Source of the DNA: Acanthochlamys bracteata
Lineage: Eukaryota > Streptophyta > Magnoliopsida > Pandanales > Velloziaceae
Direction: 5' to 3'
Length of the DNA: 64,000 nucleotides
NCBI GenBank assembly: GCA_019914995.1
Contig: CM034139.1
Location: 67,001-131,000 of the forward strand
Part shown: piece by piece, positions 13,096 to 26,091 of the stretch
Layout of the letters: every line of letters starts with the position of its first letter
Numbering within the stretch: position 1 is the stretch's first letter
Program-made: the position numbers and the translations under genes
Notes under the pieces: model-generated
What the model saw: the letters and a program-made list of their open reading frames with translations, nothing else
What the model was told of the DNA's origin: nothing
Database searches by the model: none

Positions 13096-14382
13096 ATATG
13101 TTATGTATTATTAATCATCATCAAACCGATCGAAGTGTTTAATTTGATCTATTACGTACGTGTATACTATGTAATGTCCTTCTAATTTCTCAGTTAACTG
13201 TAATAATCGATCGCTTAGCTCCTTGTAGTTATTAGTTTGAGCTTTCATCTCAAGAAAAGAAAAGAGTAGTTATGTAGCTTTATTTACGTCAGCTAATAAT
13301 ATATATACATGCATGTGTTGAATTTTCTGATCAGAAAGAAAACAGTGTTGTTGTCGTCGTTGTTCCATAATTCAGTGTGCTTTCTTTTTTGTCCAAAAAT
13401 TTTCAAACATTGTTCAAATTCAAAACATTCTTAAATTTATTTGTCTTCATCTGATCAAAGACAGTGACAGTTGATTCTTATCCCTAACTAACTCAACTCA
13501 CCTCACTTAATTTGCATCTTCATATATATAATAATTTAGTTTCAATTGCTCCATTAGTATTCGAGCAATCAAGTCAACTGTTGATTTTGATTGATGAATC
13601 GAAATCTATCGACTATAAATAAAGAAAGAAACTGCGCACTTAAAAGATAAAGAGACCCCCTCCGCTAATTAATTTTAATCATCATGATCAGATGATCACT
13701 GTCGCTTTCGCCACCGAAGTAGTGAGCAAATTAATTATCTTTATTAGTTCTCTTGATAGAGATTTAACTAACCTTAATTACCCTATCCATGTTTCCAACT
13801 TGTGTCTTTATTAATTATTATCCATCGTGTATATAGGAGTAACTAGCTAGTGATTAGAGTAGGTAAGAATTAATTAGGATGGTGTTGTGTGGGTGTGTGG
13901 TGCATTAATATTATCTGTTGTTAGTGTGGTGCATTACATATATATGTTATATGCATGATTAAGAAGAGTCCGGAACGATGAATCGTGTAATACTGCTATT
14001 TTTATTAGTGTAATTTCACGAGCTAGATTCATTAGTGTGTAATACTTTAATCATAAGATATTATTTATAAACGATCTCAACTCGTATGATTACTTAACGT
14101 TAATCACCATGATTTACATTGTTTGTCAAATTCTTATCCGCGGAAATGGCCCATGGAATAAAATTTGAAGCCCGCCCATGGACTAAATGCATGTTGAATC
14201 GATACCGCCGATTCAATTTAATTAATTAAAATTAATTTCAACTAGCTGTATCTAATAATGTTGAACTGATCATCGCATGCCTACCCTGATCAGTAAACAC
14301 AGGAACAAACAACAACAGCAACAACAAATATTCTAGAAGAGATTAATTAAAGAGATTGCAACATGAATTAATATTTCATCAA

Positions 14383-14865
14383 TCATGCAGTATCGCACTC
14401 GTAGGTGATCTCGCATCCGGGAACAGGACTCAGGGTGAGCTTGTGCTTAGGCTTTGTGATGAACTTGGGAAGGCGCGCCAGAACCTGGCAGATGCAGACG
14501 TCGTCGATGCCTTTCAGTCTGCGGCAACACGCGGTGTCCTCGGGGTTCTCGTGATGGTCACCACCGTGGTGGTGGTGATGGTGGCCGTGCTTTCTCTCAG
14601 GCGAAACTGATGCTGCTGCTGTACTGCTACTTCTTCTGCTATGCCTGCTGCTGCCGTCGCTGCAGTTGCTGCCTTTAGTTCCACGGAACTCGACTTGATT
14701 GTTGTTTTCAGACAATAAGGCTGATGCTGGGATGTGGAGCAAACTGCATGCCTGGTTAGCGAGCGCGTACTGCGAAAGGCACAGCGACTGAGCTTCGGCA
14801 ACTTGAGTTATCTTGAAGCTCATCATCATCAAGAGAAGAAGAGATAGGAGGAACTTGAGCTCCAT
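14383..14865 (-). CDS. Secreted eight-cysteine (LTP/2S-albumin-like) protein with His-rich loop
   Basis: Single exon, 160 residues. Residues 1-25 form a signal peptide (Leu/Met-rich core ending AEA-Q). Cysteines at 29, 40, 113, 114, 124, 126, 151 and 157 reproduce the C..C..CC..CxC..C..C pattern of the plant bifunctional inhibitor/lipid-transfer superfamily; C68 is extra. The second Cys and the CC pair are separated by about 70 residues, far more than the usual 10-20, and the insert is Ser/Arg rich and contains six consecutive His plus HH pairs (residues 93-105). The C-terminal part (RLKGIDD, PPxF-like RLPKFITKP, PGCEITYEC) suggests the small DIR1-like or tapetum-type subgroup rather than classical nsLTP1. 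A TATTTAAA motif lies 55-65 bases upstream of the start on the coding strand. The function of the His loop is unknown; metal binding is an inference. Confidence 0.8.
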   Translation of the reverse strand: MELKFLLSLLLLMMMSFKITQVAEAQSLCLSQYALANQACSLLHIPASALLSENNNQVEFRGTKGSNCSDGSSRHSRRSSSTAAASVSPERKHGHHHHHHGGDHHENPEDTACCRRLKGIDDVCICQVLARLPKFITKPKHKLTLSPVPGCEITYECDTA

Positions 14866-17800
14866 TGGCCTGCTTGCAGTTTAGCTGTTATATTGAACTA
14901 GATAGCTGCTGGTAGTAGCCCTTTAAATAGAAATATAGATATACAATTGCATGTATTCATTCATTCGTTCAAGAAAATGAGGGTGGGTACTTGGTGCAAC
15001 GCACAGGTTAGAAGTAGCTGACAGTAAGTTAAAGTGTTGATGAAATAAATTGATTACGTACATGCATTCATATGAATTAAAAGATAAGAAGTGAATGAAA
15101 ATGTGTGTGAAGATTTGTTTCAGTTGAGTAGTTGGTTGATCATGCAGACCTCACTAACCTGCTATTACCTACAAGGTTTTCTTCCCGAAATAACAAGAGA
15201 GGGAAACTCTTTTTAACTACTTTGAGTCATCCTCTTTTATTACTTACGGTCAGGATCGAGTAAGGCAGAGTCAGGACGAGATTAAGCAGCTAGTAGTTTT
15301 GAACGAGTGTCCGTCTGTCAGAAGGAGGAGGTGTAGAATCCATTCACGGAAAGAAAACAAATTCATGTCGGCTGCGCTTACGAGCCCAATTATTGGCCCA
15401 TTAGCACCACTGTTAAATTTGTTTCTCAAGAGTGGAGGAGCAGTAGTGGAACAATTTGCTAAATATCATGATGATGATGATGGTTTCTTTTTCTTCTACT
15501 GCTTCTTGGATCAATCATCAATCCTTGATCTGTTATGGCTGAAGGGAAAGAAGAGGGATGTTGGTGGATCAGTGGCAGCGGCAACGTTGGGGGAAGGAGG
15601 AGGACGAAAGAAGACGGCATCTGCAGCGTTGGAGCTGGAATTGGGAGCTGACATGTTCGCTTGTGCTTGGACACTGACATGCAAACGTACGTTTGAAAAG
15701 AAACTCCAAGCGAGTGGAGAGAGATCTTCTGGAAATGCTGGCTACCGCCAGGTGATACTGTTGCTGCCAAGGCTGCCTCCTCTTCTGCCATGACTATGGT
15801 CACACTCGTACCTTCTTCTTTGAAGGTTCATTGATTACTCTGTTCTAACAGAATATTCATCTGAAAGGAACAAAACGGATCGCTGCTGCTGGGTGATATG
15901 GTGTTGGCAATGGACTACCCTGGCTTTACCTTGACTTCTGGGCTCCATGGCTACATCTATAACTTCGACAACATGCATGGTTGGTCATGTCAAATAGAGC
16001 ATCACAATCGCGATCAAGGTAGCTTTCAACTCCTGTATATTATTCATTCTTGATGGCACACTTAAAATATTAAATGTTTGTGATGATATCAGAGGAAGTA
16101 ACCCACGGGATCTCATAAATGAAACAGAAATTGTGAAGTTTCTGTGAAGCAAAACTCTTTCATCACAATCTGAAGTTTGCATTAGGGTTTTGTTATCTTC
16201 CGCTTTACCTGCACAGGGTGGTGTACGTATGTATGTACTACTGTTCTGCCCAACCCTTCAATTTTTTAAATTTTGCATTTTTTGAAAATGGGCCGTAACT
16301 TGTGGGCTTTAATGCATAACGAAGTAGGCCGAGAGATATCAAATTGATAAGCCGATATGATATTTTGTCCACTTTGGTTAGGGAGTGTTGTTTTATTAAA
16401 TGATTTTTTTTAAATAATAATAATATATAATAATAGATATTATAATGTAGAATATTTTAATTTTTAAATAAAATTTAAGAATATTATAAACAAATTATTG
16501 AAAAATATAAATTAAAATGAAATGAAATGTTGGAGAGTTTGGCTGAGCTGCTTCAGCCACAGAAAGCAGCTGTGGGCTTTTCGCTGAATAAGCGACATTA
16601 ATATGAATTGTGTTTAAATAAAAATTTTTACTATATAGAATTGAACTGTTTGTGGCTTGCTGAAAATATATTTGACTAAAATTGTGTGAAATATATAATT
16701 TAATTTATTATATCATAGAGACATTTGTAGGTTTTTGAATAATTAATTAGATATCTTCTGGCATTTTTTAAGTGATATATGCGTTCTATATTGTTTTTGT
16801 CTACTTCATTTTATGCATTTATATGTTTGAGTAAAGTTCTGGATGTTACAAGTACAAGTGAAGACAAGCTGCTAGAAATTAGAACTTCAAATTTTGTTTG
16901 AGAACAATTAAGTGATCATTGATTAGTATATAGAAGAGAATATTTCAGAGTTACATATACAACTATATTGTGCATGAACACGTTTCATTCAACATGCCAA
17001 CTACAACACAATACCATGAACAGAAAGATGCGAATCAAACATTCTCCAGCTGATATCATATACATCAACAAAATTTGACAGTTAGACAAACAAGAGGAGG
17101 ATTACCCAGCTTCCCCAACAATCAAGAACTACCATTAGCTTGAATTTCTGCAGCAAAATGCCAACAGTTGCATGCCATTCACTCATGAAGGGAGCTCAGA
17201 ATGGCCAGTTCAAACTGCAGTCACAGCTTTATCCGTGGGAGCGGCTCTCAAGATTGTAACAAGACATCTCCTTACTAATCAAAACTTCCTGGTCGTTGAG
17301 CAATGCATCCTGAAGCAACAGCAACTCTCTAGAGAATGCTGACAAAAATTTTCTAGAGAATGTCAAAGCCAGAGGCGCACGTGCAGTCATCAGAGTCAGT
17401 TAACCAATTCCATGATCAGCAAAAAGTTAAAGCAATAAGCAGGACTGATAATTTCCTTGGGTTGCTCTATATAAACGAATATTGCAACTCAAAGGGCGTG
17501 CCATGGAAATGGTTGCAGTCTACTTCAAGACGCGGCAAACTTCTGAACAATCAGGCAGTCAAGTTGAAATCTGAGGGGGGAAAAAGCAAAAAACAAAAAA
17601 TCAACCAACAAGTAGCCCCTTAGCATCAACAATCGGAAGAAACTATTTTGGTCGGCCAAAGTAGTTGAACAATGCTAAATATAAATATGCCTGCTTAATG
17701 TGCAAGAACGACAGAATAGCTCAAAATCAAAAGTTGCAACTAACACTAAGGAGTACCTATACTAGAATCAAGAGATAAGAGAGATACCCTAAATCAAAGA

Positions 17801-18423
17801 GTTTCTACAACTGTAATAGCTACATAACACAAGCTACCCGAGGTCACAACAATCAAGAACTAACATAAAAAGGATCTGAGGAGCATCTCCGTTTACACAA
17901 GTTATTTTGAACTTACAAGTTCTACTTTAATGATATGAACTGTACAATTAACCTAAGCTCCTTAAATACTTTCAATAATGCAAGAGTTTTTACGACAATG
18001 TGATCCTACATTACAAGGTGAATACATGGATGGTGCCTACTGCTATACCTAAAGCACTAATTCAATAAATACATGTTAAGTAAGTACTTCTGCTAAGAAG
18101 TTTATTTTGATCAAAATATAGTTGTGAATATGTGGTATCATATAAGGATCGTTTTCAATAGTTAAATCCTTCTATTTTGAGAACACTCCATTATAACATC
18201 TATGATGAGATTGAGATGTGTTGATGGGTAGTTTGTGCTAGACTGTATTAACACTTGGGGCTAGTGAAGACTTTAAACCGAATCCCATATCTGCCGAAAT
18301 GGACAAATGTCTGCAGAAATGGACAATTGGTGAATCTTGATTGAATAGGAAGTGCACATTTCTAAACAGTAGTGTTGTTGTACCCGTGGAGAGGTGAATG
18401 TCCCTGATTTTTGTTTTTCATAC
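14866..18423. other. Intergenic region, no confident gene
   Basis: Overlapping open frames on both strands around 15300-15800 show no recognisable domain and no splice-supported continuation; they look like composition effects of a GA-rich segment. A short open stretch near 15890-16050 (beginning MDYPGFTLTSG) is also unassigned. From about 17000 to 18420 the sequence is moderately A+T rich and could include the 3' untranslated end of the CRM-domain gene on the minus strand. Confidence 0.5.
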
Positions 18424-21400
18424 TCAAACTTCTTCATCTGTGTCATAGTAATCACTTTCATAAAGACCATCACCATCCCCATCATCATAATTATCACCAT
18501 AATCGTCTTCTCCTCCTTCGGTCATAAAGGACTCTTCACCTTCAATCTGAAAGGCAGAATATCCAGGTTAACATTTACACATTTTATGGAAATGACATAA
18601 AAGGCAAGTGAGCTTTGCTACAATGGTAGCTTGCCCTTTAGCTTTCAGGTTCTAAGTCTCAGAACCACCACCTAAAGGCCTCCTGATCATCAAGGGCTGT
18701 GTGTAAGATCCCAATTGGAAGAAAATGGCATACCTGAGATAGCATATCTGGTGTATGCTCCCCAACCCTCTCCTCGGCTTCGGTAATACCCTGCACAAAA
18801 GAAACAAAAAATACAAATTTTTGACAAGTTGCAATCAACTAGAATATATTAAGTTCCAGTCCAACATTATCAAGAAGCAAGCTGAGGAACAAGATGGAAA
18901 CTAAAGCTTTCCTGAATTTACAACCTTGTACTTTAAGACCACAAAGCATGCAAGTTAAAAGTTCATCACAGTTGCACAAGTAGATATCCAAAGAAATACG
19001 ATGTTGTCATAACAAAGACTTACCAGATCTAATTTCATTTGTTTGATTGTCTTCTCCAACGAGGCTATGTGTTGGCTTAACGCCTATAAAATAGAAAACA
19101 GAAACATGAAAAAACATTACTAGATTTACAAATTGCAGAGATACGCAGATTTACAAATTGCAATAAATTAAAGCAAATAGAGACAACCTCATGTCGTTGC
19201 ATGGCAACAGAACGTTTCAGCGCTTTTGCCTTTGTTAGAAGATTCGTAGGCCTCAAGTTTATCGGTCTCCTATAGTTCTTTCCTCGATAATAGATAAGAG
19301 CAAACCCTTTCGGAACTCTCACAATAGCCACTAATATCCCACCACTCTCATATTCTATGAGCCTTGCTGTGTCCTCCACAAATGATAGTGTCTTTTGCTT
19401 GGAGATCAGCTTCACAAGTTCCCTATGCTTCCAGTGCAAATGCATGTTCTCAATGACACCATCAAAGACACCGCGAATACCTAACGAGTTGATTGAAGGT
19501 CAGTGACTGGGCATTAAGACTCCAGTAAGAAACATGTGGCAAAAGAAACTGACCCAATGGTAGGTATGACTTCATCTTTAAACCAATCCTACGATACACA
19601 GATTTTTCTTCATCAGTTATTGTCTCTTGGTCATCAGATGGTGCAACTGGCACCATTGATGCTTCTATCTTCGCAAGTAATTTCTCAGCTCGGAGTTTTT
19701 TTACTTGAGCCTGTCAGATAAATATATAAAACTGTCAAATGCTGAGCAATAATTAAAACCTCAACGTACCAACAAGAACAATGTAATCATGTGCCTAACG
19801 ATGCTCAGAAACTAAAGTCCAAGGCACACATTTATATGCTCAAATCGTAACCGTTTATGTGTAAAGACAGGGCAAGAGCAGAAGGTGAGAATCTGTCTAT
19901 ACTAATGAGTAAGAGGACAATCCAAAGCAAACAGATGTTAAGCTAGCCATGCAACCAGAAAAGTGGTCATAACAGCAATATCTAAAACAATACTTAAGCT
20001 TCTACAAAGAAAGGTCCTTCGAAAACAAATTCAAAAACACGTAAGTTATATAAGTGCTTGAATTAATAGATTCTCAAAGCCGGTGTCATCAGAACCTTAG
20101 CAATAGATATTTGCTAAATAATTAAAGAAAATATGGAACAAAGCAAACTTGTTTTATTAAGCTTCATATTTGTTAATAAAAAGTTAAACGGCTTTCTGCA
20201 ACATGGAAGAAAAAAGACCTGGATGTTATATGGACCTAATGAAGACTTACAATAGAAAGCTTGTGTTCAACCCTTTTAAAGAGCTTGGTTGCCTTGGATC
20301 TGGAAGCTGCCTCTTTCATATCCTGTAGGTCCTTGGCAGATACCTTGCTTCCCCACCGTGCCTGAGCTTCATGAAACTCAGCTAGGGTACCTGCAAGTGC
20401 ATGTCCTTCTATTTGTGCATGAGAAGCTCCACATGGAGCAACTCTCGCATTCTCCTCCAAAGCTTGAACATCTTTTGCTAATTCCTCCCTTTCCGCCAAA
20501 GCAGTAGCAACACTCGGAGGAAGAAAGTCCTTTCCTCGATATATGACAATATAATATTTGTTTCTTTGCAGTAAAGTACCACCTGTTAACATCTGAAGCA
20601 AAGTAAAATTCATAAGGGAATGGCAACGCACATTAGCTTTATCGTGCTAGTGGCACTTGTACTTGCGTGAATTGACTACTAACATAATTAAATTATCACG
20701 ATGACAAGTGTTTGGTGCCCATCTGAAAACTACATATCTAAAAACTTCTACTTCAGATTGAATTTCCACAGACAATGACAATGTCTGAAATCAAGATAAC
20801 GCGATACACTTGACTATAAAAAGCCTGCAGTTTTCAACTGTTGGTAAACAAACTGAAAATTAACTTTTCGTTCCCTATCCCAGTGATAAACACAGACTAT
20901 AATTTCCAACCAATTCGTGGAACTTGAAAAAAACACCAAATCACACTGCTACATTTCTCCTTAAACACTCTCAGCCTCTTTTGAATTTTGCAGATATACC
21001 ATCATTCATGAAACAAAAAAAAAAAGTTTTAAAACCTCACATCAGCAGTAATTGCACCCAAAAAAAAAAAAAAAGACTAACTATACCACAGATTGATATC
21101 CTTAGTTGTAAGTTTCCTTGGTTATTTCACCATCAATTAAACTGAAACATGGTAGTGCGGACTGTCTTAACAGATCAAAATTACCCATTCCCCAAGAAGG
21201 CATAAAATGGCTTAGTACAAAAACAGGGAAAACAGTGAAATGAATGCTTTTCTAAAGAAAATATATTCTGGTGAACAAAAGATTATGATATACCTTCAAC
21301 TCCTCAGCCATCAATTTGTTGTTTGTATTTTGAATTCCTCGCTTGACTGCAATTTTCACTACTAGACTTTTTTCCCAAAGTTTCAAGATGGCAGCAGCCA

Positions 21401-23566
21401 AACCTTGATGGTTCCTGTTTCTCCCTATTTAAAAAGATGTAATGTGATAAAATTAATTTCTAAAATAAGGTTTCAACATATGGAATTACTTCACAAGTCA
21501 AGGACTAATACCAAGGGCAAAATGACATGGGAGAGATCTAGCAAGCTTTCGTAAGTTTGTCATCTCTGAGTTAGTGAGACGTGAACGCATCCCTGTAGGA
21601 AGAATTCTAAATGGTGTTTTATATCCAGGAATTTTCTCAGGTAGCAAATCCGCATCTACAGGTAAAATCCCAGTTCCCCACCAATCAACAAAACGAGGAC
21701 CCAAACCATCAAGCAAGGTATTATACTCCACTGCCTCCTCTGACATATCCTCATCCATACCAGAATTCATTTGATTCAACCTGGACATCATGGAAGTTGA
21801 CAATTCAGCATGGTTTACACTCTCAGTTTCTGGATTGGCAACACCAGAAACATCCGGCACAAATGCAATGTTGTTTTCATGTGATGGATATGAGGGAGAA
21901 GATTCCTTGTCAACAGAGTCAGATTTGGATGGCCGTTTGTAATTAAGTCCCCTGTATACTACCATGATGCTCCCTGATCTCCAAATAACCAATCCCTTAG
22001 TTCGACGCTGATCATACAGAAAGGAATCATGTTAATAACGCAAACCCAAAACCAGTAATGCTGTATAAACAAAAGATGAAATTAAGAACAATTTAACCCA
22101 ATCTTTCAAAGTAATGTAAATATACATTCTTACCTTATAAGCAAACTATTCTAGGATATGAGAAGGGTGAGACATAAATCATAATGTGGCAGCATTTTGC
22201 ATCAGCTGAATAATGACACAATAACTTCTTTGTGCAGTATAAAACTGGAAGATAAAGACTATGATCATCACCTGGCAACTACATACATGACTAATTATAT
22301 TGGCTTTAGATAAAAACTACAGATGTACTTAATCATTAATGCATTAGTCAAAACCAGAAGTAAAGCAGAAGTAGTGATCCAGGACAATATAGACAACAAC
22401 AGAAGGTTTAACTAGCAAGGAGGAATCATTTGTGTTAAAGAAAAGGACTTCACATCGCAAAAGCATAATGACAGAGGCAAACATTTGAAACCTGTGGACT
22501 TTTTTGTTATCAAATCCCTCCTTGCAGAAAAATTCACACTAATAGCAGATTGTACTCATACAAAATTGGTCTGGACATCTAAAAGCTCTTGTGGATTTTA
22601 GATGGTATACACTTATTTCCTCAAAATGGTCAAATATCAAAAGGATGCTATTCTATAAACTTAAATTGACATCCTATAAACTTAATATGAGCATCTTAAG
22701 ATTGCACAATCCTATAAACCATAATGAAAAGAAAAGGCACAGAGTGGATCAAATCAAACACCAACCTCGACAAGTTCATGCGCAGTCTTCATGTCATGAG
22801 CTAAATCCTCATGGAACTTGAGCCTAACTAGCTCTGACTTCCGCCACGCATCATGTATCTTCTCCACAATAGCCTGCGTGACGCCAGCTTTTGGCACAGT
22901 TATCCGTTCTCGCAGCACCATTCCAGCCCTCCTAAGCCGTCTCAATTCACCATCTTCTATCGTCAGCTCTGCCAAAGTTGGCGCCTTTGTCCTCTTCCTC
23001 CTCACCTCCTTTCCCAAACCATCACCATCACTCACAAACCCGAAACCATCATCATCAAAATCACACCTTTCCTTCTCCCATGGAAGCACCATCTTCTCTC
23101 CATCCACCGCCGCGCCCACGTCAGCCCTCCCAGGCCGGTTCCAACTGCGAGCGAGCAATTCACCCAAGCTCTCGTCACCGGTTGGTCCACTGCTTACTTC
23201 TTCAATTCCTTCTTCTTTTTCGAGTGCTAGTCCAAGATTCCGTAGCCGGTGAACGATCCTCTCGACGGAAGTCGACGGCTTGTGGGTTCCATCCCTTTGA
23301 CCCTGTGAATGCTGCTGCTGCTGCTGTTGTTGTTGTTGCAACGGCGGGGCCCAGTTCTGAAGCCAGGGAGAAGATGGAGATTTCGAGTATGTCCTGCTTC
23401 TGCTGTTATTGTTGTCGATGGTGGTGGTGGTGGTTGGGAAGGAAGGAGAAGTAGAAGAAGAAGAGGAGGAGGAGGAGGAGCGTGAGATGAAGAGAGAGAA
23501 GCGGCGGCGGAGGGAGAGAGGGAGAAGGAGAGGAGTGTCAGTGATCTTCGCCGGAGAGAAAGCCAT
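18424..23566 (-). CDS. CFM3: CRM-domain chloroplast group II intron splicing factor, CFM3-like
   Basis: Nine exons on the minus strand: 23566-22766, 22007-21512, 21424-21294, 20592-20251, 19710-19554, 19480-19188, 19083-19024, 18790-18734 and 18546-18424; total 819 residues, all junctions GT-AG and in phase. The N-terminus (Ser/Thr/Arg rich) looks like a plastid transit peptide, followed by a poly-Gln run near 77-85. Three CRM (YhbY-like RNA-binding) domains are visible: about 195-290 ([19 protein letters not shown]), about 403-500 ([15 protein letters not shown], loop GRNRNHQG) and about 620-715 (loop GIRG, then [24 protein letters not shown]). The tail is acidic. This order matches CFM3A/B, which act with CRS2-CAF complexes in plastid, and possibly mitochondrial, intron splicing. 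One residue of the usual RRTGG turn in CRM1 is changed to Lys (RRTKG). CFM3 is preferred over CFM2, which has more CRM domains. Confidence 0.92.
18600..18668 (+). repeat. Possible tRNA-like/SINE fragment inside CFM3 intron 8
   Basis: A block reading GCTACAATGGTAGC followed about 25 bases later by GGTTCTAAGTCTC resembles degenerate pol III A-box and B-box motifs as in tRNA-derived SINEs. It has inverted half-repeats (GGTTCT/AGAACC). No tail or target-site duplication was established. Confidence 0.25.
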
Positions 23567-24770
23567 GAACGAACTAATAACTGTTAGGAAGAAAAATAAG
23601 AAGAAGAAATGGAGGATAAGGAGAGTGAACTGGGGTCGGCTATAGAGTGGAAGCCTATTTTTGCTGGGAGCAATTCAGCAGCGCTGGAATATTTCGTAAA
23701 ATTCGAAAACTATATTCGAAAATGTCGGGTATTATTTTATTGTACATTCTTCTATATGAATTTTTGCAGATTATTGATAAATTTTGGGAATTTTGTCGTT
23801 TAAATTATTCACACAATTATTCACAAAATAAAAAGGTAGTGCAGTTAAAGAAGAATTCAAAGAGCATCATACATACATCAGTCGATGTTGTTGTAGGGCA
23901 ATCCCATTCTGAACTCCGATTTCAGTGAAAGAGGAATCCCATTTCTGATTAAACTCTTTAGTGTTTGTTTTAAATGTATTAATTTTTTTTTTAAATTTTA
24001 AATTTAATCACTTCTCGTATTTTAATTGTCTTTCTAAATTTTATTTTTACTATCACACCGAAATTTTATTTCTATTAAATTTAACTTTAAATTTCACTTT
24101 AACTGTTTCAAATATTATTTCGAACTCTACTTCAATCGAACTCTATTTTTTACTGAACTTTATTTTTATAAAATTTAGTTTTACGAAATTTAATTATATG
24201 TATTTGAAACATACCTTTGATAATATCATTCAGAACTTTGAGATTTATATATATGGTAGAGTCTAATAAACTTAAAAATTTTCAATTATCCGAAAACATC
24301 ACACTATAAATTATTTTTAAATATTTTATTTTTTATCTTTATAAATTTTCTTTTATAAATATTTTTTAAGTTTTAATAATATATTTTTAAAATATTTTAA
24401 TTTTCCGAGTCGCAAAAATCTATAATGGAAAACGGGGAGACTTCTTTTTGTCAATTCTCCAATGGGTGCTTTTCTCAGTCACCGCCAATTCTATTAAGCA
24501 CTACGCACACCATGGACGGAGCTGAGAATTTAAATTCCCAAACAGAAAAAAGAACATTAGCTTTATAAAAATTTATTGATCCAAATCACAATTTCCCTGC
24601 CTGCCTTTGGCTGCATATATATATATACATCGCCTTCTGTTTCATTGTTACTTACTTCCTTGCTCAATGTCTTACACTTGTTCTACTACTACAATTCAAC
24701 TGCTTGTTAATTTTGAGATCTAATTGAATAGAGGAGAAGGATATATAGAATTATCAAACCATCAATCACC
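23567..24770. other. Intergenic region between divergent genes
   Basis: Holds the 5' flank of the minus-strand CRM gene and the 5' flank of the plus-strand LOB-domain pseudogene. The middle (about 23940-24420) is strongly A+T rich with repeated TTTAAATTT-like words and may be a degraded short transposon; no terminal repeats could be fixed. A TATATATATAC block at about 24617-24627 may be the old promoter of the LOB-domain copy. Confidence 0.5.
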
Positions 24771-25968
24771 ATGAGGATGAGTTGTAATGGATGTAGGGTG
24801 CTGAGGAAAGAATGCAGCGACAACTGCAGTATCCGGCCTTGCCTCCAGTGGATCAAGAATCCTGAGGCGCAGGCAAACGCCACCGTCTTCCTCGCCAAGT
24901 TCTACGGCCGTGCAGGACTCATCAATCTCGTCAACGCCGGTCCTCAACATCTCAGACCAGGTCTGCAATTGCTTGCTTTCTCTTCTTTGAAATTCTTTTG
25001 AATTAATATTTCTGTATTCTGATCATGTTTTTTAAAGTCTTGATGTTTTTGTCTGAAATTGTAAGAAACAACTAGCTATCACTAAAATCTTTTTGAGAAG
25101 AAGAACTGCAGCAGTTTAATAACATGCATGTTGCAATTTGTGTGAGCTGCAAGCCTAAAAAATTAAATCATCAACTTTCTGTACTTGTTATAATGATCAA
25201 TTAAAACTATAAAGTCATTCAAATTAAAACTTGCTAGTTAATATTCGGAAACACGTGTTATTTCTCACAATATTTTTCCTTTTTCTTTTTGTTTGGTTAA
25301 CATGATCATTGATTAAGGATTCTATTAAATTGATTGTTCTTTTTAAATGTTTTTGTGAATTGCAGCGATATTCAGATCACTGCTGTACGAAGCCTGCGGA
25401 AGGATATATAGTCAACCCGATCTACGGCTCCGTAGGGCTGTTGTTGTCAGGTAACTGGCAGATGTGCCAAGCGGCGGTCTAGGCCGTGCTCAAAGGCGTC
25501 CCTGTTGTTAAGATCCCTTGCGAAAACTGCTCCAAATTCTTCCTTCCCCCCACTCAAGGCTTGCGATATCCGCCACGTGTCCAGAGATCACTTCTCCAGT
25601 GTTGCTTCATTTGGTAATATTACTGCTACTGTTGATCAGCACAGTAAGGTTTCATCCAAGGGCAGAACTCGATTCAAGCGCTCCGCCGGAAAGCAGACTG
25701 AGCACCATTGATCAAGCAGTCGTCAAACTGCCGTGATCATGCGACAGCGATCAGCAGCGATTCATTTTCGGAAGCTAGTCACAATGTGTCAGAGCCGGAA
25801 GAACATTGTGACCACCATGGGATCAATGAGAGCGCGTGCTCAGCCGAGGACGATGATTCTCATGTTAGTCAAGGAGAGCCTGCTGCTGGTTATCCTCATG
25901 AGGAAGAGGAGGGCGATGGTGTAGTTGGCCTTGATTTGACTCTAGGGCCTGAAAATTTATTTTTTTAA
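24771..25968 (+). pseudogene. LOB-domain gene, LBD41/42-like, disrupted
   Basis: Exon 1 (24771-24960) is intact and encodes the class II LOB domain start [13 protein letters not shown] with the C-x2-C-x6-C-x3-C zinc motif, then [15 protein letters not shown]. Exon 2 begins at 25366 (AIFRSLLYEACGRI). At 25407-25410 a TATA tetranucleotide is duplicated, which shifts the frame and leads to an early stop; in the original frame NPIYGSVGLL and GNWQMCQAAV continue but meet a TAG at 25480-25482 where the family has Glu. Further downstream the recognisable pieces PPLKACDIRHVS, RFKRS and the C-terminal LDLTLG lie in different frames, so at least three shifts and one stop exist. LBD41-type proteins are nuclear transcriptional regulators, with the LxLxL-like end acting as a repression motif. 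As it stands the copy could make only a short N-terminal protein. Confidence 0.85.
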
Positions 25969-26091
25969 AATAGGCCGTCAAATAATGTTAAACCAGGGGG
26001 TTGTGTGTGGACCTCAATCAAACTTGCGAAGCCCATTAAATAAGTACGAATCTCTATCGTGATCAACTCTTTCTCTAAAACATTTCTATCC

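Larger units (their letters stand above)
10964..14382. other. A+T-rich intergenic region with microsatellites
   Basis: No coding signal is seen on either strand. The region holds several simple repeats, notably (ATT)n at about 12657-12677, (AT)n at 12692-12712 and 13056-13088, and a short (ACG)n run near 11801-11818. It contains the upstream region of the IPT gene and the 3' flank of the eight-cysteine protein gene. Confidence 0.6.

Noticed and set aside
15299-15803. Overlapping 164- and 114-codon frames on both strands
   Set aside because: Low-complexity GA/CT-rich composition keeps several frames open at once; no domain, no splice continuation and no promoter signal.
22818-23645. Long plus-strand frames opposite exon 1 of the CFM3-like gene
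   Set aside because: Ser/His/Pro-rich shadows of the minus-strand coding exon.
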